From the NCBI GenBank assembly GCA_936440205.1, contig OW387145.1:13081396-13145395 (forward strand): DNA of 64,000 nucleotides. Reading direction: 5' to 3'. Position numbers and translations under genes: made by a program. Shown piece after piece: positions 1 through 13,100 of this stretch; the first letter of the stretch is position 1; each line of letters opens with the position of its first letter. The notes beneath the pieces are model-generated. The model saw only the letters and a program-made list of their open reading frames with translations. It was not told the DNA's origin and searched no databases. The DNA comes from Lepidonotus clava (Eukaryota > Annelida > Polychaeta > Phyllodocida > Polynoidae).

Positions 1-68
1 CATCGACACATTTTTGTTGTGCTTTAACGGTGACGACATAATATAAAGTATATATACAAACATTGCAG

Positions 69-284
69 CTAGGCCTACCATCAGTTAGCACAGCCGTTGT
101 GCCGGCAACTTACATAAGCAGCAACGAGGTGCGATGTCCTATACCTGTCCCGGAGGAAAACCAGCTGGAGATTTCGGTGACCAATGACGGGGTGACCTAC
201 AACACTGGCCCTGTGGCCGTCTACCTCGGCCCCAGGATCCCCGACTGTTTCACCTGTGGCACGCCAGGGGTAATGACCTTACAG
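69..284 (+). CDS. VWDE-like gene exon 1: IPT-like Ig fold plus CFTC motif
   Basis: This exon follows a clear acceptor (ttgcag) and encodes 72 residues from LGLPSV to VMTLQ. It has the look of an IPT/TIG-like beta sandwich as found in VWDE: a conserved Cys in VRCPIPVP, a strand [13 protein letters not shown], then DCFTC. A donor at 269 is also possible. I chose 284 because it gives 216 nt and phase 0, exactly matching exon 27 (39598-39813), which ends the same module near the C-terminus. The first part of the domain lies outside the window. Confidence 0.7.
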
Positions 285-298
285 GTAAATTGCACTGA

Positions 299-363
<65 letters not shown>

Positions 364-3300
364 TCGAGGAGGACAGTAGATCGATTAACACTATAGATCT
401 GGTCAGCAAGAAACAGCTCATTTAGTGTTCATTTTATTTTAACATAGTGACAGTTAATAATGACACATATTGTCATTACACTTTGAATGTGTCATTAGAG
501 TCACATTTTATTCAATTTATGAGAATGTAAGAAAAGATGAACTAACAGGAAGTGACAGAAAATGTTTAGGCTTTTGAGTTGTTTCTTGTGTGCCAGATCT
601 TTAGAGGTTCCCACTACAATGGAATCCACCACAAGGTGCACATGTGTTCACTTCTCACCTACAACTCGGTGCGACACCACATGTACCTGATCTGTATCAG
701 AATTTGTAATAATGTTTGTTTGTTTTGTTGGTTTTTGGGAGTTCCTGGTTATTATCTATATTGTATTGTAGCTATTGGTGGGGACACCCTCAATCAGTCA
801 TCTCTTTAGCCATTTAATTCTCTTTGTTCTTAATGGCTGGTTACATAATAGCGTGTTCAGCAGTTGAAGGGCATTGTCCTCCAATTGTTATTAGAATCAG
901 ACAGCAAGAAATAGGTTACATAACCACTGCCTGAGCAAAACAGCCCTCACCCCTTCAAATTAGGGCTACCACTGTCACCTGCAGGTGGGCAGTCCAAGGT
1001 GGGTGAGTGATAGGTCTCTCAGTACTAGGTGTATGGCAGTGCATGCAGGTACCTAGTAGTAACCCTTCCCTAAACCCCTCTCTGAGCTGTGTGTGACAGT
1101 AGGAGTGGTGGTGGTCAGCACTTGTATCCCATATAGCCTTCAGGGGCTCGTTGCATATCCAAGTAAGAATCTTTGGGCTAACGGCCGTAAGCCAACTTCC
1201 CCGTAAGCCCACTGTTTTCTGACCTGTTGCAGAAGAAGTTGGCTTACGGGAGGCTGGATTAATGGTTATCTCCCGTAAGCCCTTCCCGTAAGCCCGTTTT
1301 TTTACCGTTACCCAGGAAGTAGGAGTGTCATTTCCTCTGTTATGGGAGGGCTTATGGGAGGTTAATGGGTTCAAGGACATATAAGAGGGGGGGTTGAGGT
1401 GGTGGGTCGGGGTTTTTGGTTGGAGGGGTTATGGGACCAGCAAATACCAGAGTAAGAAAGTTATTGTTACAAAGTTGTTATCAAATGGAATTTTATAAAA
1501 TTTTGGTTACCCACTAATTTTAGTATGGGAAAAAAGATAGCATAGTTATTATTGTTCAATATATTGTGGAAACCGTTATCCATACCATAAAACCTACCCT
1601 ATGGGTAGGTGTTACTGCAGCTACCATAAGCTCAATTTTGGTGACCCAGAATCCCCGTAAGCCCAAGGTCAGGGCCGATCAGCAACAGGCCCAAGGGGGG
1701 TTTCCAGAAGCCCAAAATTACCAGGGGACTGCTGCAACAGAGATTGCACTCATTAGACCAATATACAACAGAAACTGGGCTTACGGGAGGGTTCTGGAAG
1801 CCCACTTTGATATGCAACGTGCCCCAGGGGGTCGTTGCATACCCAGACAGGGGTCTGTGGGCTAACGGCCATAAGCCAACCTCCCCATAAGCCCACTGTT
1901 TTCAGGTCCGTTGCAGAACCACTGGGCTTATGGGAGGCTGGGTTAACGGTTATCTCCCGTAAGCCCTTCCCGTAAGCCCACTTTTCTACTGTTACCCCGG
2001 AAGTAGGAATATCATTTCCTGGGTAACGGGAGGGTTAATTTAGACAATAAAGTGTTTTACTTATATTGGGCTTTATTATCAATAAACAGAGACGTAGTAT
2101 CTAAGCAATGGATATATATGTTGACTGCTACAGTGGTTAAATATATTTCTATTCTAGAGAGTAAACATAGTAAGTCCGGCGGTGAAGATGTAACTGTCCC
2201 TAATGTGGGCTGCTTATCTAACAGATATAATCAGAACCCTGCAGGGAGGGTGGGTGGTTACAGTTCGTGCGCTGCTGGCCCTCCCCTCGTCTAAATGAGT
2301 GCATGCTGACCTGGGCCGCGTAAGGGACTCCTGCCCGTGTTAGGGCAGCGCGTATGGCAAGGATGAGGGGGGCCGCCGTCAGGGGGCGACCATCTGGTAG
2401 GAGGAAGGCTGGTGCACCTGGTGGCGCTGGTACCCTGTCTCGGTAACGCCTCCAGGCAGAGACTGGGCAAAAGGGTGAGCCCTGGATGGTGTTGACTATC
2501 AGGGCCACCTGCTGGGACGGCTTGGAGATGGTCTTTGATGAGCGTACTACCACCGTCAGGCCGTGGGGGCGGTCAAGAATGTCACACCTTCTGAGTGTGT
2601 GGGCTCCTCCCCAACTGTTGACGCTGGGTGCCACAATGTTGCTTCTGCGTAGAAATGTAAAGTAGGAGATGAGTGTGGCTGATTTCAGAACAAGGCCTTG
2701 GGGCCCCGCCCTATCCAAGTAGCAACAGATTATCTTAACGTCATTAGGTGTAAGCGGTGGAGCTGGGGTTGTAATATGGGTTGATAGGCGGGCTGCTCCC
2801 CTAAGTACGGCCCCTGCCTCCTTTGAAGAGAATGGGGAAGAGTCTCCCCCGTGCATATCAAGCCATGACTTAATTCCGGACACATAGTTCCTACATGTAG
2901 TTGGCGAGAGCATGGTGTTGGCCAAATGTTGAAGATATAGACATGCTTGAGTCACTGAAATCGTCAGGTATGGAAATTGGTTTTCCAGACAGAATCTGAC
3001 AAAGTGTGATGCCTGGCGGCTTCTATTTTTCTGAGTGCCTGTTGTTAGAGCAGCGTGATATGATACCATCATCTGATGGTGAAGAGGGTGGTCGGATTCT
3101 GGAATTTGTAAACAAATAGGCATAATTAGGATTGAAGTTTTAAGGTCGGGCTTACAAAGATATGTCAAAGATTTCGTTTTTCATGACTGCTTGCATTTCT
3201 ATTAGTCCGAGACGTGTCACTATCCCATCTGCCTTTGCTCGCATCGTATGTGATGTATGGTACCGGCTGAGAGAGTCAGCAAGTATCAGTTCCTTTCCTG

Positions 3301-6300
3301 GCTTATGTCTGATCTCAATGACGTGATCCCGTCGGGCAGCCTCAGCCCAAAGCTCCCTGGCACATGCACCCAGGATGGGATCTTTTGTTCTGCCGGTCAT
3401 CAGGGCATACTTGGATGCACTGTTGTCGGTGAAGATGACAATCCTTTTTCCCGCTGATATCTCAGGAACTAGGGTTCTGTATGCAATGAGTACGTTTACA
3501 GCCTCCAGTTGACTGATGTGTGTAAAGCTTGCTGTGTGCTGCTGGTCGTAGCATACTGAGTAGTAGTAGGTAGCAGAGTGGCCCCCGCCCCCTTCCAGGC
3601 AGGAGTCACACTCGTAATACAGTTCTTCACGTGGAGGATCAATGAGGGCCTTCCCGTTTGACCTCTCTGCATACCGCTTGAACCACCTAATGTCAGATTT
3701 AAACTCTTTGCCAATGGCAACGTACCCTTCATCTGGGGTGGTCCTGAGGGCGTCCAGTATTCTCCCAAGAAATTTCCTTCCTGGCGTGACACATTTTGAG
3801 AGATGTACTAATTTCCCGGCCAAGGACTGTACCTTGCGTTTGGAGGCTGTTGAGAGTTCCAGCCAGTGATCACACTCGGCCAATATGTCATTCAGTTTGT
3901 CTTTAGGAATTGTCACTTCCATTGCAACGGTATCAACGTGGAATCCCAGCCATTCCACTTGTGTTGCTGGGTATGCACATTTGTCCGCTGCTAGTGCTAG
4001 ACCTAGGTCGGAGGTCAGTTGTTCAAATGCACTGTAAGAGTCACATGCTGATTTGAATGATTTCTCAACGCCACAGAAATCATCCACATAGGCTAGGGTG
4101 AAGAAGCCTTTTTTCCCCATCATGTACACGACAGAGTTGATGGTTCTTTGGCAGGCTGAGCTTGAAAATCTGCATCCGAAAGATGGACATAGATCAAGAA
4201 AATACTCGTTTCTGTGTTTGATGGCTAATAAGGGAACTTCCAGTGGGTCAACACGCAGTTGGCGGTAAGCTCTTGACAAGTCCGCCTTCCATACATAGGA
4301 TCCCGCCCCCTCAAGCTTGATTTTTTCTAGCAAGTCACCAATGGAAGGCAGTGTATACTCACGGAACTGTCCCTGAAAGAGGTTTGGGGCTATGCCGTCG
4401 TTCACACTTCGTCCCTTTGGGTAGGACAAATCCACTATAACTCGTCGATCTGTGCTGCCCCTCTTTGGCCTTGTCATTAGAGGGGAGGTTTGGGTCCATG
4501 GAATGAAAGGCGGGCTTGAAAATGGACCAAGCATAGCGCCCAGATTCATTTCTTTTTGCAGAAATTTATCTACATCCCCTAGGTGTCGAGTTGCACTTGA
4601 GTGGTTTGTGTCTGTAGGAACTGGTGGCTGCTCAGCTGTGTAGTTGGAGGGCCAGCCATATCGCAAGAAAGTACACACTTCCCTGTCATGGTAGTCCCGT
4701 AGGTTTGCTTCCCAAGCCTCCAGGTGGAGGCCTGAGGGGATCGTGATCCTGGCACCCAGGTAGTTTGGTAGCCCAAAGGTACGTGCAACATCATAAACCT
4801 TTTTGAATTTGTCATGTGGCTTCCAAGCCTGGTCGTTGGTCAGTGGCCAGATTTTGTCCAGTGTAGGTTTGTATTCATATGGGCCGCATATGAGAGGGGT
4901 TGGGTCGTCTGAGGATCGTTGCTTAGTAGCTCCAGGTGTAGTGTCTTTTCCCGTTGCTTGGCTGGTCTGTAGGTCGGTTGGTTCGTCTTCATTTTTCGTA
5001 TGAAGGAAGTCGTGCCAGCAGCTGTCTGTGCTACTGGAGTGGTCGGGAGTGTGATTAGGTGCGTTATCAGTCTCTGCTATAGTTCTATAGCTGAGGTCGT
5101 AATCCATGGGCAGTTCAGGTTCATATGCACATTGTAGGGTATGTACATTAGCGTTGTTGTCAGTCGTGTGTATTGGGGGCAACGCCCCTACTTGTGAAAA
5201 ACCGATGTTTGTTTCTTACTTTGTCCTTCTGCATTTCTGGCCTTGATACGACAGTCTTTTTCTGCGTGGGTGTGGACAGAAGACAGCTGGATAAGGCAGT
5301 AGCTACAGATATGTGTGCGTCGTACGTTGTCTACCATGTGGCCACCAGGGAGAGTGCAGTTCCCACTGTTATACTCTTTACATGGCGGGCCACCCTTCAT
5401 GTCACTGGACTGACCTGGCTGGCGAGATCCAACTGCCTGGGGCTTTGTTGAGCCTCCTGATGCCGAGTTGTTGGCAGATGGGGTAGTGACACGAGACAAG
5501 GAGATTCTAAGCATTTGTATACGTTGCTCATTAGCCCATCCTCCCCTGATCCTATTTTCTGCAATGTGAGAGAAGATTTCTTCAGACCACCTACGTACAT
5601 TTTGCCATGGAAAATCCCTGGCATCCTCCAAGACCTCGTCAATGTGGTTGACAATATAGGATTTAATATCTTGGGGTGTTTTAGTATCCTCAATGATCCT
5701 AAACATGCCCCAGCAATATTCCGCAATAGAGAGTTCTCCCAGGCCTGTTTTCTCTTTCTTTGGGCCTTTAAAGACGTATTTGTGGGCATAGATTCCTTTC
5801 TTACCCTTTGAGGCGAGTTGTGTTGCTGTTGATTCCAGGATGTTTTTAACTTGCTCATCAATATCTGCATCGGTGGACCCCGTCGTGGGTGCGTACAGTT
5901 CCCGTCCAGCTGCTGGCTGGAGGAAGGGTTGAAGTCCGGGGTTGGGGGCGGCCAACACAGGGGTAGCCGTGGGCTGGCTTGCGGCGGCGGTTGCGGCGGG
6001 CGCGGTGGGTCTGGTGTATGGGTTGAGTCGATTTTGGCGCGCTTTATCACGCGTCGCGTCCTTTCCTGGGGCCGGGTCACCGGTAGCGTCCACCTCGTTG
6101 TTGTTGAGTGGGACAGTGGCTGTCCCATTTTGCTGGTCATCGGCTGTCATAGTCGAGGATCCAGCTTGAACTGTTAAGCCTCCTGCCGGGAAGGCTGTGC
6201 TGATGATCTTCTCCAGTCGGTCGAATCTGCTCTCAAATGATTCTTTCATGGAGTCGATCAGTGCTGTGTTAGATGCGACCGTATTACGTTTTACTTTCCC

Positions 6301-8051
6301 AACAGCTGGAGTTTGAGGGTCCTGCTGGGCTTCATCGGCAGAGATGACTTCAATGTCTTTGGTTGAAGCTGATTTACGGGACATTGTGATTTTGTGTTGA
6401 TAATTGTGGTCGTGAAAGTCGTGGTTCAGGATGAGACCTGAGGAGCCTTACAGTTCGTGCGCTGCTGGCGGTGGTCGAGGGCGTTCTGAGCATCCAGGGC
6501 TCAGGTCACAGGGGTCAAGGGTCACCCTGGTATCTAGATGAGTAATGTGAGTGTCCAGTTTAGGCTGGCAGTGAATAATGAGTTCTTAATGTCCCATTAG
6601 CTAAATTACCCTCAATGTCTTTCATTAAGCCCAATGGGAGATTAATAGGGTCAGACAGGTCAAGGACGCTTGTCACTGCCCCTTAGAAAGTAGGTTCTGT
6701 AAACCCAGTATTTCCCATAAGCCAACTTTTGATGAAAATTACCACCAACATGTGTTTATTGCACGAAACCATTTGAAAAGTTTGTATCCTACTATTTTCT
6801 ATATAAGGAAAATGATGGTAGTGTTTATTTCATTCTAAATGTTGTCAAAACTGTTATCCATTCCATAAAACCTACCCTAAGAGTAGGTGTTACTGCAGCT
6901 ACCATAAGCTCAATTTTGGTGACCCAGAATCCCCGTAAGCCCAAGGTCAGGGTTCTTCAGCAACAGGCCCAAGGGGGGTTTCCAGAAGCCCAAAAATACA
7001 AGGGGACATCTGCAACAGAGACTGTCCTCATTACACCAATATACAACAGAAAATGGGCTTACGGGAGGGTTCTGGAAGCCCAGTTTGATATGCAACGTGC
7101 CCCTGGTAATAGGAGGGCCGTCAGTTTACTGAGGGACGGCCATGCTCATACATGAGTGAAACTTTGTAGCTATTTAAATTTGTGCTTCTTGTTTTAGTAA
7201 GTAGTTGTTCTGTTACTCATTGTTAATTAATTGGGTGTTCGAATATTGTTCTTAGTAAATTACGGATATCTCAGCGTGAGGCACTGAAGCCTCTCTTACT
7301 GGCTGTGCGATGTGTTTGTTTGTTGCTTTTTTTTTTTCTTTTTTTTATGAACCACATTCATTACAATCAATGTTCTTCCATGTAGGTATTATTAATATAG
7401 ATGTTAACAATAATTCAAATGTTTCATATAAAAAACAGTTCATAGTACAATACTAATAAGAAATGTCAAAAAGACACACGTCACATATATTACAAGGAAT
7501 CAATGATAAGTGGACGTCTACTGAGGCAATTTTTAACGAGTTACTTCTTTCAAGCTCTGTAAAAGACCTGAGTTAACAAACTTTCATTCGGAATACTTCT
7601 TATTGGCTGTGTGATATGTTTGGTTTCAGCCTAATAGGTGTTTTGTGGATGACACATGCTACCGGGATTATATGCTCAACCCGGCCAACCCGACCCAATG
7701 GTGTGACTCGGAGATATCCACCACAACCTTTGTAGCTGTCGGAGGTAGGGAGACGTTTTCATTTCTTGGCTCACCTCTTGTTTTACGTTGTACCATTTTT
7801 GTATATTATATTATCATATTTTCTTATAGACACTCCAATAAGTAGATGTGCGAGCTGATTACCCCATGCCTTACTGAGGCCTACCTGTCATGGTTGAATG
7901 TCACAATGTCTGATTTTAAATTAATTCTTCACTAGACCATCTATTTCTGCTATTCATTGAACATTTATAAAAACTCAAAATGTCAGTATCAACTTTACTC
8001 ACTGAAGCATTTCTTTCAGGTAAATGCAAGTTACCAAACGTTTAAGGGTGT

Positions 8052-8134
<83 letters not shown>

Positions 8135-8285
8135 GTGAGGATGTGTGGGTGTGGGTGTGTGAATGTGTGAGTGTGTGTGACTGTGAGTGAGTGAGTGAGT
8201 GAGTGAGTGAGTGAGTGTGTCTGTGTGTCTGTGTGTCTGTGTGTGTGTGTGTGTGCACGTGCATGTGCATGTGTGCGCACATACA

Positions 8286-8347
<62 letters not shown>

Positions 8348-9727
8348 GGTTGGTACGGATGGGGGTTTATCGCCCGCCAGGTCGAGGAGCGATGCCTACA
8401 GAGGCCAGTGTGTATAAGGGGATAAGGGATCATACGTACCTCGGGCTTCACCCTCGGTAGGTGACGATCCCCTATAGGTCGTACAAGTACCCTCTGACGA
8501 TCCCCGTGTGTCTTCTTATATTAGTATGGAATCTTTTATGGGAACTCCAGACCAACTCTCCTTGATATTAGGAACACAGTAATCCTGTTTATATCTCTGT
8601 TTTTGAATAAACATTAGAAACGTGCAAGTGTTCATTTCTTCAATGCTCGGACACTCCAGTCTTACGAGGTTCGTTCGCCATCTTAAGATCGACGGATAAA
8701 CACAATTTCTCCCTACCCTGGATAACTAATTTGACACATAGACAGCCTATTGGGTGCAGGTGGGGTCAATGCCACCACCTAATGTCATATCCCAACAACC
8801 CCCTTCACGTCATACACTTACCCCCCTTATCAACACCCTACACCCATACCCACAATCCCCTTTCCCTTCCTCCCTCACTTACCTTCATACTGCCATTAGC
8901 TCCTATAACAACCTCTTCATCTTTGCCACCCACCCACCCAACTTATCCTCTCACTTCACCTATTATATCAAATTTCCAATTTAATATTTACATTTGCATT
9001 CACCTTTTATATCATATTTTTAGACTACTCAAACATAACACCTACTACAAAAATGTTATTATCTTAAATAAAAAAAAAAGAGAACTTCCCCCAAATTTGT
9101 GCCTTTCTCCTCCTTTCCCTGCACTATAGTGTTGCGGTAATGATACAGTATCTAAAGTTCTTGCAGGTTAATTTGGACAGGTATTATCGACAAAAACGTT
9201 GGAAAGCCTAAAGATAAATTGCAAATTATAGCCGGGTCCTCACCGGGCCCAAGACCCTGCCGACCAACTTTAGTTAGTCTTTACCCTTTCCAAAACCATC
9301 GGCCAATGCAATCAGCAAGCACTTGTCGCTGATGACTGAACATAACATGTCGACATATCTCTCAATCTGCAGGTAAGATATGAAATCAAAATTACCCATG
9401 GTGGGAGTTATATTAAAGTGAATTCAATCCATGCCTATATTAGATACGTCTTCATCATAAATTGTTTCGAATCACGGCCGATCACGCAAGAGATTCAACT
9501 ATTTAGATAATACGTGTCGATAGATCGTTGGTATATTCGAATCTATTTTCAACGAGCTCACTGCGCGAAATTAGACCTTTAATGACCTTTAATCGAGGAT
9601 ACACAGATTTTGTTGTTGAGGTCCCTTTCGTTTAGAAACGCGGTCCGACGCCATGCGTAAACCTGCGTCGTTTATCAACGTCTCATGCACCAGTCAAAAT
9701 AGCGTTTTTTACTAATATCAATATGCA

Positions 9728-9761
<34 letters not shown>

Positions 9762-10082
9762 GATTTGTAGACAATGTAAGTCTCGAATACAACTCCATTA
9801 CAACTTATGAATAGCAAAACATCTAGACATCAAGCTGTCAACTTTATTCTATAAAAGAAAATCTGGATATATAAAGAGCAATACGTTTAAATATTGATAT
9901 ATGACGTTATATTTAAAGAATATATCATATATAACAATACATAGGTATGGAATTTCTATGGCGATATCTGGGAAATTTATCATTTTGGCAGAGGCAGGTG
10001 ATACGACTGATTCTATACAAATTTGCTTAATCTCTAGGCGTTATTCAATAGGATAATGTTGACAGTTTTGAAAATAATTATG

Positions 10083-10126
<44 letters not shown>

Positions 10127-13100
10127 ACAATATCTATGGTGAATCTTTTCATACTAATTAATTCCTAGAATTTTCAGGTATTAGTTGGTCATTTTTCATA
10201 TGATCCCACATGAAACCGATAAAACTTTCTGGTGTCTTATTTTAGATATCTGTGCCGTTAACCAAGACAGCCGTATCAACTGTGGCTTCCTCGGAATACC
10301 ACAAACGACGTGCGAAATTGCTGACTGCTGCTTTGATAACTCAGTTAGTGGTACACCATTTTGCTTTTTCGACCGTAAGTTGTCTGTTTAGATCTCTGAT
10401 GTTCAGTGATTACTTGACCATAACTTTCTTTGTAACTGGATATAATTCACCTATGTGCCCGACTTGCATCCTTCCTCAATCACAACAACAAATGAGAGAC
10501 TCCATGTCAAAGTCAAAAATTAATGTGGTTTTGTGACGTCATAAGTATACGCTATAGGTCCCAACTCTATGCAATTCTCAAGTTTTGCCTATATTGTATA
10601 TTGACCACCATTCAATCCTCTAAAATGATTATAACAAAATAAATCTAGCTGTCCACCCATGCTTAAGAAAAGACACGTAAAAGAAAAGTACCCTGACATT
10701 AACCAGTGTGAGCCCATACTTCTATCTAAATGGGTCCACTTTGTTAGTATGTTAACATAATTGTACCACTTGAGTTAGGATTGAACTGATCCACATGATC
10801 ACAGTTGTGACAGATAATTACCACTAAAGGTGATGTCACGTGCACCACTATCGTTATTAGATAAGGCATTGTAGCCTCACCGAAAATATATTACTTGGCA
10901 AAAGTAAGATATGATCATCTTTCAGGCTTGGGAATCAAATTTTATAATCTTTTCAAAGGAAACTATAGATGCTATACAAAAGATGAATGGTGATATTGAA
11001 GTGTGGGGCCTCATTCTATCATCTTAAACAGGCTTACATGCACATTTTTGTGTCATTGATGCATTATTTTCCTTTTATTATTTCCAGTGTCTGTGGCGGC
11101 GTCCGATTTGGCTCGTAAGTATGATATTATCAGAATGCAATCATAATCAAAAGATCATCAGAAACTGATAATTTCTGTTGATTAAATGGATAGTTATCCC
11201 AATGAAAAACTCACACACGTATTCTTTTTCATTGACTTCAGCTCACGCTATAGAACTCGAAGCCATCTTTGTTTGATCTAGTGCTGCCTAATAGACCTGT
11301 CCACTTTGCCAGCTAGCCCACCCCTTATTTCTATGATATCAACATTTTTTTAGAGAAATCTTCATCATACATGATTCACAGTAATAATTCTTAGTAGTGT
11401 TACCCAAAACTAAACTTTATAAGCTTTTACTTTCAATATGATGTTGAATATGTAGCTGTAGGACTGGAAATCAAAAATTGCATTTTCCCGTAGGGAACAG
11501 TGTTAAAGCCCTTCAGTTTTGCTCACAATGTCCAACCCTAGAATCACAAAAACTTACCTTATTTTGGTTTACCTTAAATGGAGGTAATTACCTAATTGAG
11601 AGAACATAATAATTCATCCTCATTTATCAACATCTTATTGACTTAAAAAACACAAGTACTTACTCATTCATTCAGATTTGTGCCAGTGGCTGACTTTGCA
11701 AAAATGTCCGACCTCTGTATCATGCCAGCAATACATCCTAAAGTGGGCAGGTCTATTAAGATAACTTACACCCACTTACCAGGGCCAGCGGCCTGCCCGG
11801 CAACCCAACCTGCTGGTATCCAAGACTGTGCTGTCACAGGAATGAGTAGAGAGCGTTGCCACCTCGAAGGGTGCTGTGCATACCCTGACGACCCTAACGA
11901 TAGCTCTGTCCCTGCCTGTTACCAAATACCAGGTAAGCTTACAAGGTCGAGGTGAATATAATTCTCGTGTGCCCAGCCGTACACCCATTACACACTGTTC
12001 TCCGAATTCGCGTTAAATGATAGGTCAATACAGGCATATATACTGCACGTTCTGAGGGGTATACCCATTTCACAGGGGTCACAGAATGAGTATTCTATGA
12101 GCGTTAAATACATGACCAATGCGCATTCCCAGGCCTAGTCTTAAAGGGGCAGGGAGGGTATATAAAGGACAGAACAGCCATAATCCCAGTGGGGGGTCTA
12201 TCATTCCAACAGTTCAAAGGTCTCCTGGAAATTTAGGGATTTTCCAAAATATCTGAGGGAGAAATTATTCTAAGCATTTATTTATATCTGCTAACACATG
12301 AACATACCAAGACTCATTGCTGGGAAAATCAAGGAAAATAGCCTTCTAGATCTACCCCTACCTGAAAATTTATTTTGGGGTATAGTACTAGTTACACACT
12401 TTTCAAATAATGCTCATTCTATGAATTTTAAATACAGGCCCAATGCGCAGTCTGAGGTTTAGTCTGATTCCCTTGACAGACTCGATTCAAAATGCGCTTA
12501 TAATGGCAGTTCAATACAGCCACAATACGCATTCAGGGGTTAGTCTGTTAAGGGCATTAAAAATTGATTGTATATACTATGTATCTGGGCAGGTTCGGAG
12601 AGCGCTTAAAGTTACATAGCAGTGGTCTGATATTACTTGCTCGGTGCACAGGATACGACAATGTACAATTTAACTGTCCATCGAACGAAGGCATACCTTT
12701 TCTCTGCCACTTGAAATAATCATTTTTGAGTTAACATCTGATTTGACGAGAGTACGAAAAATCCTATCTTTTCACCTTCATTTTTAATGTCATTATACCC
12801 CTACCACATCCTTGATGCAAACGTACTAAGTGAAACATCCTACTGCCATAGGACAGAAGGACAACTGGGAATTGTAACTAGTAGAATAAAAAAGGTTATT
12901 GTGCCTTTATCACTGCTATATCAGCCGGATGTTATCAATGTTTTGATCCCTCCCCAAATGTCTCATGACTATTGCAGTTACGACTACTCCAGATCCAACT
13001 ACAACTACTCCAGTTCCAACAACTACTACAGAACCAACGACTACAGGTAGGAAAAACCTGTTGATATTTTTATTGTTATCACATTGGTAATCATACTTAT

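Larger units (their letters stand above)
2258..6469 (-). mobile_element. DIRS/Ngaro-like tyrosine-recombinase retroelement
   Basis: Three minus-strand ORFs lie in the order gag, RT/RNase H, tyrosine recombinase, as in Ngaro/DIRS elements. There is no integrase and there are no LTRs. A 22-bp identical direct repeat bounds the unit (2258-2279 and 6448-6469). The element looks close to whole, with about one break, and is probably fairly young. It lies antisense to the host gene, inside intron 1. Confidence 0.8.
1825..7105. mobile_element. TIR transposon, CCGTAAGCCC family, carrying a DIRS/Ngaro-like retroelement
   Basis: It has the same terminal inverted repeats as the short copy next to it (AGGGGGTCGTTGCATAC at the left, GATATGCAACGTGCCCCTG at the right) and the same subterminal motif array. 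Without the retroelement it would be about 1.07 kb, longer than the 0.68-kb sister. It has no transposase ORF of its own. Either a retroelement jumped into a non-autonomous DNA transposon, or the whole 5.3 kb is mobilised as a unit. The sequence alone does not decide. Confidence 0.6.
722..7205. mobile_element. Outer interspersed repeat, split by nested insertions
   Basis: The left part (about 722-1140) and right part (about 7106-7205) align with the uninterrupted copy at about 36520-37012. Both share GGTGGGGAC.CCCTCAATCAG, the CACCTGCAGGTGGGCAGTCC block and the right-hand hairpin-forming GGAGGGCC...TTTACTGAGGGACG followed by CTCATACATGAG. In this copy two TIR transposons sit in the middle. 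No coding capacity is visible, and the family is not recognised. Confidence 0.7.

Noticed and set aside
256-274. Alternative exon 1 donor at 269
   Set aside because: The GGG/gtaatg site is usable, but 284 gives the 216-nt, phase 0 exon that matches its duplicate, exon 27.
955-1380. 141-aa minus-strand ORF
   Set aside because: It spans the end of the outer repeat and the start of a TIR transposon, with no family resemblance.
7957-8460. Several 70-150 aa ORFs on both strands
   Set aside because: They are readings of the GT/CA microsatellite and have no non-repetitive coding content.
8731-9129. 132-aa Pro/Thr/His-rich ORF
   Set aside because: Low-complexity intronic sequence without splice signals in phase with neighbouring exons.
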